14,636 nucleotides of DNA from Firmicutes bacterium UBA4882 (GTDB lineage: Bacteria; Bacillota; UBA4882), in the NCBI GenBank assembly GCA_002399265.1, contig DHDG01000039.1, positions 105,049 through 119,684 of the forward strand, written 5' to 3'. Every line of letters begins with the position of its first letter. Position 1 is the stretch's first letter. The notes under the pieces are model-generated. The model did no database searches. It was given only the letters and a program-made list of their open reading frames with translations, and was not told where the DNA came from. The translations under genes were made by a program, and so were the position numbers. Of this stretch, positions 7,145 through 13,766 are shown piece after piece.

Positions 7145-7226
7145 GACACAGGGGGACGGTTCTTCTGTGTCATTCTTCGCGGGCAGGCACACCCGGGATG
7201 ACACAGAAGAACCGTCCCCCTGTGTC
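7145..7226. repeat. Long palindromic repeat, perfect 29 bp arms (copy 1)
   Basis: The arms at 7145-7173 and 7198-7226 are exact reverse complements, each containing GACACAGGGGGACGGTTC and ending in TGTGTCAT, with a 24-base loop. Each arm is itself nearly symmetric at its ends (GACACA...TGTGTC). The copy lies between the rpmF terminator and plsX. The same core occurs at 11409-11454 and 12117-12189. Confidence 0.92.
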
Positions 7227-7233
7227 CCCCTCT

Positions 7234-7264
7234 AAAAAATAAAGGCCTTCGCAATGGCCTTTAT
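7234..7264 (-). terminator. Rho-independent terminator of the ackA-yceD-rpmF operon
   Basis: A perfect 9 bp stem (7239-7247 with 7256-7264, ATAAAGGCC/GGCCTTTAT) with an 8-base loop lies 15 bases after rpmF and is followed by TTTTTT in the transcribed direction. Confidence 0.9.
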
Positions 7265-7279
7265 CTTTCGGTAATAAAA

Positions 7280-7462
7280 TTACTCAGCATTAACATCGAC
7301 TGCTTCTTTACCACGATAATAGCCGCATTTGCCGCATACTCTGTGAGGTAACTTCGGTTCATGACATTGCGGGCACAGTCCCAGATTCGGCAAAACCAGT
7401 TTCCAGTTTGCGCGCCGGGAACGTGAATTGGATTTGGACATTCTATTTTTGGGATTTGCCAC
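7280..7462 (-). CDS. rpmF: 50S ribosomal protein L32
   Basis: 60-residue L32 of the large ribosomal subunit. It has the lysine/arginine-rich N-terminus (MANPKNRMSKSNSRSRRANW) and a four-cysteine zinc ribbon: C30 and C33 in CPQC, C43 and C46 in CGKC. The start codon is GTG, with GGAGG eight bases upstream inside the end of yceD; only three bases separate the two genes, so translation is probably coupled. The intact zinc ribbon marks it as the zinc-binding form. The yceD-rpmF pair is conserved widely in bacteria. Confidence 0.97.
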   Translation of the reverse strand: MANPKNRMSKSNSRSRRANWKLVLPNLGLCPQCHEPKLPHRVCGKCGYYRGKEAVDVNAE

Positions 7463-7465
7463 TAC

Positions 7466-8014
7466 TCACACCTCCTCCCGGCCTAGCAATTTACGCAAGG
7501 CTTCAAAATTGGGATTAATTTCTTCCACTTCACAACCGCATGACTCTGCGCCTTTAGGCATCCCGCAGCTGGGACAAAGGCCCTGACAATCCGTGCGGCA
7601 TAAGTATTTCATTGGCATGGCCAACAAAATGGCTTCACTAACCAACTCGGCCAGATCAATGACATCGCCCTGAAACTGATAAAGATCATCTTCTGCGGAA
7701 GGAAGATCCTTTTCAGAATCAAAATCTGTTCTGCTTGAATTTCTGCCGGCATGCGTCCGCACAAATTCACCCTGAAATTCACTATGAAAAGGCGCTTTAA
7801 AACCGGTCAGGCATCGATCACATTCGGCCTGAAAATTGCCGCTGACTTTGCCCTGAACATGAAATGTTTCCCCCGCATGCGTAACTTCAGCGCTAATGCT
7901 TACCGGACCAGTCAAATCGGCACCACCGGGCAGCTCAAGATCCAGAGTTTCCTGCAATGACCCCCGTACCGAGGCACCGTGTTGATCTTTGATAGCCGAG
8001 ATATTAATAAGCAT
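7466..8014 (-). CDS. yceD: YceD/DUF177 family protein
   Basis: 182-residue member of the DUF177 family almost always encoded just before rpmF; the family has been linked to large-subunit rRNA maturation in other organisms, with no enzymatic activity established. The sequence shows a conserved CDRCL segment (C65, C68) and a C-terminal cysteine cluster CRTDCQGLCPSCG (C139, C143, C147, C150) followed by CGC (C159, C161), which may bind a metal. The start is the ATG at 8012-8014, with AGAGGT about ten bases upstream. The frame stays open a further 21 codons, but that would overlap the end of ackA and has no better ribosome binding site. It follows ackA by 43 bases and directly precedes rpmF. Confidence 0.92.
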   Translation of the reverse strand: MLINISAIKDQHGASVRGSLQETLDLELPGGADLTGPVSISAEVTHAGETFHVQGKVSGNFQAECDRCLTGFKAPFHSEFQGEFVRTHAGRNSSRTDFDSEKDLPSAEDDLYQFQGDVIDLAELVSEAILLAMPMKYLCRTDCQGLCPSCGMPKGAESCGCEVEEINPNFEALRKLLGREEV

Positions 8015-8057
8015 TCGAGTTGTCACCTCTGTATTATACGAAGCGAGACCAATATTG

Positions 8058-9254
8058 TCAAGAAAACACAATTTCACGCGTATCCCTGGCGATCACCAGT
8101 TCTTCGTTGGTTGGGATAATCAGAACCCGCACCTTAGACTGGGGAGTACTGATGTCTCTTTCAACACCGCGGCAATCGTTTTGCTCTTCATCGATTTCGA
8201 CACCCAAAAACGCCAATCCTTGACATACCCGTGACCGCATTTCCTTAGAATTCTCCCCGATCCCGGCGGTGAATATGATGGCGTCCACGCCGTTCATTAC
8301 GGCAGCGTAAGCTGCGATATATTTGCGCAACCCGTTCGCAAAAATGGTGAGCGCCAGAGCGGCGCGTTCATTGCCCTCTTCAGCGGCCACTTCCAGGTCT
8401 CTAAAGTCGTTGCTGAGGCCGGATACCCCTAGCACGCCACTTTGCTTGTTCAGAATTTTTTGAACTACATGTTCATCCGTAACCCCGTCCTTTTCAGCAA
8501 TGAACGTAACTATAGCCGGATCGAGATCTCCAGAACGCGTTCCCATAGGAATACCGGCTAAGGGTGTAAATCCCATGCTGGTATCGATCGAACGCCCGCC
8601 ATCGACAGCCGCTACGCTGGAACCATTGCCAAGATGGCAAGTAACCAGCTTCAGATCGGCAATCGGTTTCCCAAGCATGGCTGCCGCACGCATTGAGACA
8701 TAGCGGTGCGAGGTGCCATGAAAACCATAGCGGCGAATCTTGTGCTTTTCATAATATTCGTATGGAATGGGATAGATGTATGCCTCTTTAGGCATTGTCT
8801 GGTGAAAGGCAGTATCAAACACTCCGACCTGCGGCACATCTGGCAATATTTTGGTGATAGCGCGAATGCCAGTAATACCAGGCGGATTATGTAGTGGTGC
8901 CAGTTCGGAGCATTCCTCCAAGGCTGCCACAACCTCAGGAGTAATGCGCACTGAGGACGCGAATTTTTCTCCAGCGTGAACCACTCTGTGCCCTACCGCA
9001 TCAATTTCCTTAATATCTTTCAGCACACCGGTCCCCGTATGTGTCAGCACATCAAAAACCTTGCGCAAGGCAGCTTCATGATTCGGCGATTCAAATTCCA
9101 TCTTTTCTTTCTTACCATTTGCCTGATGCGTAAGGACCGAGCCCTGAGAACCGATGCGTTCAACCAAACCTTTGGCTAATACAGTTTCTTGAGCCATGTC
9201 AAACAGCTGATACTTCAAAGATGAACTTCCACTGTTGACGACCAGAATTTTCAC
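8058..9254 (-). CDS. ackA: Acetate kinase
   Basis: Cytoplasmic enzyme interconverting acetate plus ATP and acetyl-phosphate plus ADP, giving ATP by substrate-level phosphorylation in anaerobes. At 398 residues it is of normal length. The signature VVNSGSSSLK (with N7) opens the protein, and R90 in GHRVVHAGE, D147 in FDTAFH, H179 in GFHGTSH, R240 in TRSGDLDP and E384 in TNEEL match the known active-site residues. The start is GTG with GGGAGGA about six bases upstream. No pta gene is nearby, although phosphotransacetylase is its usual partner. It leads the ackA-yceD-rpmF operon and has a TATAAT about 40 bases upstream of the start. Confidence 0.98.
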   Translation of the reverse strand: MKILVVNSGSSSLKYQLFDMAQETVLAKGLVERIGSQGSVLTHQANGKKEKMEFESPNHEAALRKVFDVLTHTGTGVLKDIKEIDAVGHRVVHAGEKFASSVRITPEVVAALEECSELAPLHNPPGITGIRAITKILPDVPQVGVFDTAFHQTMPKEAYIYPIPYEYYEKHKIRRYGFHGTSHRYVSMRAAAMLGKPIADLKLVTCHLGNGSSVAAVDGGRSIDTSMGFTPLAGIPMGTRSGDLDPAIVTFIAEKDGVTDEHVVQKILNKQSGVLGVSGLSNDFRDLEVAAEEGNERAALALTIFANGLRKYIAAYAAVMNGVDAIIFTAGIGENSKEMRSRVCQGLAFLGVEIDEEQNDCRGVERDISTPQSKVRVLIIPTNEELVIARDTREIVFS

Positions 9255-9292
9255 GGCTATTCCTCCCTATAGTTGCACTTGTCCAAAACATT

Positions 9293-9298
9293 ATTATA
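9293..9298 (-). promoter_or_regulatory. Candidate -10 element of the ackA operon
   Basis: A perfect TATAAT on the minus strand lies about 40 bases before the ackA GTG and shortly after the terminator of the preceding gene, which is where the operon promoter must be. No good -35 stands at 16-18 bases; TTGATC lies 23 bases upstream. Confidence 0.45.
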
Positions 9299-9331
9299 CG
9301 ACATTTTTCCCAGAAATCCTTGATCAATCGA

Positions 9332-9366
9332 CAAAAAATAAGACCGTTATTTTTGACAACGGTCTT
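9332..9366 (-). terminator. Rho-independent terminator of the LysM protein gene
   Basis: A perfect 9 bp stem (9340-9348 with 9358-9366, AAGACCGTT/AACGGTCTT) and a 9-base loop, followed by ATTTTTT in the transcribed direction, about 60 bases after the stop of the upstream gene and just before the ackA promoter region. Confidence 0.9.
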
Positions 9367-9426
9367 GCCTGACAAAAGTCCGGTCAATTACAGAAGCCTA
9401 GTCTGGCAGAAAACTGGCTTAGCTGC

Positions 9427-10302
9427 TTAGCGCCCGTAAGCGGCGGCTTTTAAGACGGTGGCCTGATGTACCGGATCCTGCTTGCCAGAGCTGTGCAATT
9501 TACTGCCCAGAAAGTGAATGCAGAAATGCCCGGCAAAATTGTTGTCATTGATTCTTTCTCCACCATGGGGCATTCCATTAATAGACGCGGCAATCCAGCG
9601 TCCCTGATACTCAAATATAACCGGGCGGCGATCCCATTTCCATTTGCCACCATAAATCTGCTTCATCGCAGCTGTGTCCTGCTTGGTTAGCGGCTCGGCA
9701 TCCGCATGCTTGGTTCCGCCCCGGCGCTGTACCAAAAATGATAATCCAGTCTGGACATCGATAATTCTGGCAACACCGTAATCCTTGTAAAAACAGTGCA
9801 CTTCTTCCCAAGGTGCCAGCTCCAGATAGTTACCCCCGCGGCTGATATCGCTACGGGGCGGCAAAGCCAATGTCTGCCCTGGAACAAGAGTCAAGTCAAT
9901 TAGTTGATTATATTCCGCCAGCTCCTCAGGAGCAAGTGAGAACCTCTTTGCGATTGCTTCCAGAGAATCGCCTTCCTTTACAGTATAGGAGGAGTTAATT
10001 TGCTTTTGAGCGGCTTGCTCCAGCTTCACCCATGTGTCGTTGCCAACAATACCATCCTGCTCCAGTCCAGTATCTTCTTGAAAAGACTTGACTGCGCCTT
10101 CTGTTACCGGACCGAAATTGCCGTCCGGAACAACTTTCAAATAGTCCAGGATATACAACCAATCCTGCGCCTGATATACCAGAGGGCCTTTAGCGCCTAA
10201 TTTCAATAATACAGCTGAAACGTGAATGCATGAAAGACCCATTATTGTCAAAGCGACGATCAGGCAAGTTATCAACCGCCTGCCCAAAGGCTCTCTACGC
10301 AT
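9427..10302 (-). CDS. Exported peptidoglycan-binding and LysM protein with uncharacterised C-terminal domain
   Basis: 291-residue secreted protein likely to act at the cell wall. A signal peptide covers residues 1-30 (basic start, hydrophobic LITCLIVALTIMGL, ending VSA). A PG_binding_1-type domain follows at about 36-95 (GPLVYQAQDWL, DGNFGPVTEGAVKSFQ, DGIVGNDTW), then a LysM at about 106-148 (YTVKEGDSLEAIAKRFSL, ending VPGQTLALP). Residues 160-285 form a third domain with ARIIDVQTGLSFLVQRRGG, HADAEPLT, RRPVIFEYQGRWIAASINGMPHGG and HFCIHFLGSKLHSSGKQDP. I recall this domain from other clostridial wall proteins but know no function; its His, Asp and Cys residues could be catalytic, yet it lacks the SHGC motif of YkuD L,D-transpeptidases. 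The ATG has AGGAGGT close upstream. The preceding gene also encodes an exported protein and no terminator separates them. Confidence 0.85.
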   Translation of the reverse strand: MRREPLGRRLITCLIVALTIMGLSCIHVSAVLLKLGAKGPLVYQAQDWLYILDYLKVVPDGNFGPVTEGAVKSFQEDTGLEQDGIVGNDTWVKLEQAAQKQINSSYTVKEGDSLEAIAKRFSLAPEELAEYNQLIDLTLVPGQTLALPPRSDISRGGNYLELAPWEEVHCFYKDYGVARIIDVQTGLSFLVQRRGGTKHADAEPLTKQDTAAMKQIYGGKWKWDRRPVIFEYQGRWIAASINGMPHGGERINDNNFAGHFCIHFLGSKLHSSGKQDPVHQATVLKAAAYGR

Positions 10303-10388
10303 TTAAAAACCTCCTGAACGGAAAATTAAAGCGGGTGACACTACACGAAAGAGTAGCCATATATTCTTGAATACAGTTGGAATTCCTC

Positions 10389-11348
10389 TCATAACCGCAT
10401 GCTTTTTAACAATCCGATCAGCCGTGTTTCATAAAGACCAGCCATATGTCCGTTGTATTTCAGAATAACGGAATAATTGGTTCCATTCTGGGTCGCCAGC
10501 ATCAAGCGTACGGTGGTACGATTCAGTCCATCGCCATATTCTGCAGAGCCAAAAGACGCAGGTACCGAACCAAGTGTTGCAGTTTCAACCGAATCTAAGA
10601 CGACAAAACCTGGATAGCGGGGATCCGCCGCCAACGATTCCGTCCACCCACTCATATGCTTGACTAGATCTCCCATACGGCCGGGATAAACACGAATACT
10701 AATTGAGCCGTTTCCGCCCAATTCCACAAAGGTTGTCGTATAGACCGCGTCTCCAATGCTCTCGTTAATGGCGGTCGGAACCCAGAAACCGGGTAATGAA
10801 ATAGTAAACTTACCGCGCGGATCTCGATGCAAGAACGGTTCAACTGTAACCCAATGATCGGGCAAGGGTACATGAGAAGCCCATGGCTCGGCCTGAAAGT
10901 TTGCCAACCATTGACGCACAACTGTTTCGCCTGCTGCAAAACCGATGGGCGCTGAATGCCGCAGCATAAATACAATGCTATCCTGAAATACAAAAACACA
11001 GTAGTATATACGGCTATTTTCGGAATAAGCAGCGTACAACAGGCCATCTGCATCAGTATCAAAAACCGCCGGGCCATTGCCGTTAAAAAACAACCGCGCC
11101 TGTGCAATCGGATCGGTCTGGGTCAGTTCAGCGGTTCGGATTTCAAATCGCTCTGTTCCTTTGGAAAACTGTACGGTGGTGCTGTCGGGATAAATGCGAT
11201 CCAGAGTCCACCCGGTTTGTATACCAGCCGTAAATCTGCCAAGCGGATCAGTATATGTGCCTGCCGCGGCGGAAACATTTCCGGAGTATGCGGCAACCAT
11301 TAAAATTGTGGCAAGAACTACAGTGTAAATGGCTAATTTCTTTTGCAT
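10389..11348 (-). CDS. Exported protein with two DPxGxFT repeats, function unknown
   Basis: 319-residue protein that I cannot assign to a characterised family. Residues 1-28 look like a signal peptide (MQKK, hydrophobic IYTVVLATILMVAA, then VSAAA). Two halves share a pattern: YTDPLGRFTAGIQTGW at 32-47 and HRDPRGKFTISLPGFW at 174-189, each followed by a beta-rich stretch and ending in a hydrophobic strand plus a short helix (around 115-150 and 292-319). The DPxGxF...P.GW opening is typical of PsbP/MOG1-like folds, so a tandem PsbP-like protein is my best guess. I start it at the ATG at 11346-11348, which has GAGGGGG upstream and yields the signal peptide. The frame is open for 43 more codons, but these run through repeat DNA and into thpR. 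The LysM gene follows after 86 bases. Confidence 0.75.
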   Translation of the reverse strand: MQKKLAIYTVVLATILMVAAYSGNVSAAAGTYTDPLGRFTAGIQTGWTLDRIYPDSTTVQFSKGTERFEIRTAELTQTDPIAQARLFFNGNGPAVFDTDADGLLYAAYSENSRIYYCVFVFQDSIVFMLRHSAPIGFAAGETVVRQWLANFQAEPWASHVPLPDHWVTVEPFLHRDPRGKFTISLPGFWVPTAINESIGDAVYTTTFVELGGNGSISIRVYPGRMGDLVKHMSGWTESLAADPRYPGFVVLDSVETATLGSVPASFGSAEYGDGLNRTTVRLMLATQNGTNYSVILKYNGHMAGLYETRLIGLLKSMRL

Positions 11349-11408
11349 GCTAAGCGCCCCCTCTGCAAGAAAATTCGTCAGGCGTGCGCCAATTCCTGCC
11401 ACAATTCG

Positions 11409-11454
11409 GAGACAGGGGGGAGACAGGGGGACGGTTGGACGGTTCATCTGTCTC
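11409..11454. repeat. Single-arm, internally duplicated palindromic repeat remnant (copy 2)
   Basis: This has the same GGGGACGGTT core as the other two loci, but with GAGACA...TGTCTC ends instead of GACACA...TGTGTC. Two perfect tandem duplications lie inside it: GAGACAGGGGG at 11409-11419 and 11420-11430, and GGACGGTT at 11429-11436 and 11437-11444. Only one arm is present. It lies between thpR and the 319-residue protein gene. Confidence 0.8.
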
Positions 11455-11463
11455 CCGGCTCTG

Positions 11464-12039
11464 TCACTGTAGATCATATTTGCTGATAATCGAGTATTGT
11501 GGTCCGGATGGTTTTAGGGTGCTTTCAACAAGTGCGAACGACGTGACTGGCCATCCAAGGCCTGGCGTAATCATTTTTTGTCCGATGGCCAGCGCTTTTC
11601 CAAGCATGCTGTCGGACCCGGAGGAATAATTACGTTCTTTAATTCTGGCCAGCGTAAGATGCGGCTTAAACGCCTTATCCCGTACTCCATATCCTTGCAT
11701 TGCTAATGCATCATCCAGTCCGGCAGCCAATAACGCTAACTCTTTGCGGCCTGCGCCAATTCCGATCCACAGCAGATTGGCAATCCCACCGCGCTCAAAA
11801 ACTCCCATCCCTGAAAGCTCCAAATCAAATGCCGGGACGCGAGTCGCACAATCATTCGCAGCCTGCTCCAGTGACTTTAACTTATCCGGGGCCATTTCCC
11901 CCATAAAGCGCAATGTAAAGTGCCAATTCTCCGGAATTGTCCAATTGGCACGCATGCCAATTTCGTGCAAGGGTCCGGCAGCCCGGGTGATCGATTCCCT
12001 TATTTTACCAGGAATAAATACCGCATAAAATAAACGCAT
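11464..12039 (-). CDS. thpR: RNA 2',3'-cyclic phosphodiesterase (2H phosphoesterase)
   Basis: 191-residue member of the LigT/ThpR branch of 2H phosphoesterases, which open 2',3'-cyclic phosphates on RNA ends. Both catalytic HxTL motifs are present: HFTL at 40-43 (within ENWHFTLRFMGE) and HLTL at 127-130 (within FKPHLTLARIK). The N-terminus MRLFYAVFIP is typical and the length is normal. The ATG has only a weak ribosome binding site (GTGATG just upstream), so expression may be low or coupled in some other way. In many clostridia thpR lies beside cinA and recA; here a metallophosphoesterase gene and a palindromic repeat separate it from cinA. The substrate in vivo is not known from sequence. 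Confidence 0.93.
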   Translation of the reverse strand: MRLFYAVFIPGKIRESITRAAGPLHEIGMRANWTIPENWHFTLRFMGEMAPDKLKSLEQAANDCATRVPAFDLELSGMGVFERGGIANLLWIGIGAGRKELALLAAGLDDALAMQGYGVRDKAFKPHLTLARIKERNYSSGSDSMLGKALAIGQKMITPGLGWPVTSFALVESTLKPSGPQYSIISKYDLQ

Positions 12040-12116
12040 TTCATCACGCCAATCAGCAGTTACTCGCTAAGTTAATATTCGCCTCTTTCCAGCCCTTCCC
12101 TGCCGATCTACCGCCG

Positions 12117-12189
12117 TGACACAGAGGGACGGTTCTTTTGTGTCACAAAAGAGGCAGAAATGACACAAAAGAACCGTCCCTCTGTGTTG
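12117..12189. repeat. Long palindromic repeat, 29 bp arms with one mismatch (copy 3)
   Basis: The arms at 12117-12145 and 12161-12189 are reverse complements except at one base near the outer end (12188), with a 15-base loop. They share the GGGACGGTTCTT core with copy 1, but have GAGGGAC in place of GGGGGAC and TTTTGTGTC in place of TTCTGTGTC. The copy lies between the metallophosphoesterase gene and thpR, where its strong hairpin could also slow or stop transcription. Confidence 0.9.
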
Positions 12190-12207
12190 AGACGCGGTGA
12201 CGGTGTC

Positions 12208-13731
12208 CTAAGGCTCCGCCAGTACGTGGCGCTCGAGCATCAGGCTCCCGCGTAGTTCATGAATTCTAATGGCATCGACCGCAGTCAGACGCATACCGGC
12301 GCTTTCATCCTCAGGATCGCGGTACTGAAAGTGTAGTAACGCCACACTATAGGGAACCGCTTCTTCATTTTGCAGCATCCGAATTCCGGCTGCGCCCGTT
12401 GTGCCCGCATCCACAATCACGGTTTCTCCGTTCTGACGTACCGTCGCCCGGTGGCTATGTCCGGTCAGGATTAACGGCACCAAACCTTCTACTGAAACTA
12501 TACTCTGTTTGCTATGCACTGCCAGAATATCCGGAGGACGTTCACGTTCCCGCATGGCCCCTGCGAGTAGTTGATCTTGTGCCTGATAATCCTCTTGCGC
12601 GGCCACCAAGTCCTCTTTTTTGCTGGCAGGATCTCCCACCCCGCAAATGGATAGGCCTTTAATCCTGACTTCCTTCCCGTCCAAAACTGTCACCGGACGC
12701 AGCCGGCGCAGGTATCTGACAACTTCCTCAGAATCATGATTCCCTGGCACAAAAAGATAAGGTATTTCCAACTTGGCCAGCCTTTCACTGAGCGAGGCTT
12801 CCAAAGCAGTTCCGTAGTCTGTCATGTCTCCGGTATCAATGATCAGGTCTGCCCCGAAATTCTCAGCGACTTCCAGTACAAAATCGAGTCCCGCCGGATT
12901 ATTGTGCAAATCAGAAACATGCAGGACACGCAAATCCACATTCCCAGCGGAAACAGAATCGACACCATCCATCGATTCAAAAACCGTGGTCAGATTGCGG
13001 GAAATGACCTCCAACTTGCGGCCGACTTCATCAATATGATCCAAACCGCGATCAATAAAATTAATAATCCAGGGCGCTGCCTGCAAAACACCGACATATC
13101 TGGGACGTTCAAAAGCTTTGCGATTATAAGTAGCAGCGGTTGTCGCAATCAGGACCGCGCTGCCCAGAAACCCGGCGAGAATACAGGAAATCACAGGACG
13201 CCAGCGTAGTTTTCCTGTCTGCAGCCGTGAAACATGCGCGGACGCTATATCACGTCCTTCATGATCATGAGCATGATCATGATTATAGTTGTGCGAAAAA
13301 GCGCGTATGAGAAAGTGGGCAAACAGTCCGCCCAAGGTAGCCAAAAATAAAAGCCAGAGGGTAAATGTCCAGACTTGCCTGGGCCATTCAGCGCTAATGT
13401 TCTGTACAAAATCTTCCCGATCCTGTGCAGTTGTGACAGCCTGCTCCAGTTTGGGAAGATCCAATCCGCTCAGTGAAAGCGTAATGCGCAATGGGGTCCA
13501 GTGCGTAGAGGCTTTGACCTCTCCAAATGGCGGAACCGCAAACACTGTTTCACCCTGTAATTGCACCGAAGCACGCGCCTCAACTTGAATGGCACCCATA
13601 CTGAAACTCATGGGACTAAAGAGCTGAATAAACAACAACGCCATAAATAGAGACAGGAAGAGAGGCATGGCAGGCTTTAACGCCGACGCAACTTTGGCCG
13701 AATGAGTCTTAATCTTCTGCAGCATCACCAT
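12208..13731 (-). CDS. Membrane-anchored calcineurin-like metallophosphoesterase with His-rich loop
   Basis: 507-residue protein. Hydrophobic segments at about 21-40, 118-143 and 180-200 give a membrane-bound N-terminal part; a loop of about 75 residues lies between the first two. Just after the second segment is a His-rich stretch HNYNHDHAHDHEG (147-159), and a short linker leads to the third. From about residue 266 there is a full calcineurin-like metallophosphoesterase domain: DLHNN at 274-278, GDMTD at 301-305, GNHD at 330-333, H406 in AVHS, and GHSH at 424-427, so all metal ligands are present. The family hydrolyses phosphodiesters or phosphomonoesters; the substrate is unknown. Which side of the membrane the catalytic domain faces is not clear. 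Start choice between two nearby ATGs (residues 1 and 3) is open. It follows cinA by 35 bases, probably in one transcript. Confidence 0.88.
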   Translation of the reverse strand: MVMLQKIKTHSAKVASALKPAMPLFLSLFMALLFIQLFSPMSFSMGAIQVEARASVQLQGETVFAVPPFGEVKASTHWTPLRITLSLSGLDLPKLEQAVTTAQDREDFVQNISAEWPRQVWTFTLWLLFLATLGGLFAHFLIRAFSHNYNHDHAHDHEGRDIASAHVSRLQTGKLRWRPVISCILAGFLGSAVLIATTAATYNRKAFERPRYVGVLQAAPWIINFIDRGLDHIDEVGRKLEVISRNLTTVFESMDGVDSVSAGNVDLRVLHVSDLHNNPAGLDFVLEVAENFGADLIIDTGDMTDYGTALEASLSERLAKLEIPYLFVPGNHDSEEVVRYLRRLRPVTVLDGKEVRIKGLSICGVGDPASKKEDLVAAQEDYQAQDQLLAGAMRERERPPDILAVHSKQSIVSVEGLVPLILTGHSHRATVRQNGETVIVDAGTTGAAGIRMLQNEEAVPYSVALLHFQYRDPEDESAGMRLTAVDAIRIHELRGSLMLERHVLAEP

Positions 13732-13766
13732 CTTCTTCCGCTCCTCCCTGAACTATATACCGCACC

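Noticed and set aside
7145..7226. Palindromic repeats considered as CRISPR units
   Set aside because: The copies are single, kilobases apart, with inverted arms and no regular spacers.
8015..8077. 21-codon upstream extension of yceD
   Set aside because: It would overlap the ackA stop, lacks the family's N-terminal pattern, and the internal ATG at 8014 has a good ribosome binding site.
11349..11477. 43-codon upstream extension of the duplicated-domain protein
   Set aside because: It is translated from repeat DNA and would hide the clear signal peptide and ribosome binding site of the ATG at 11348.
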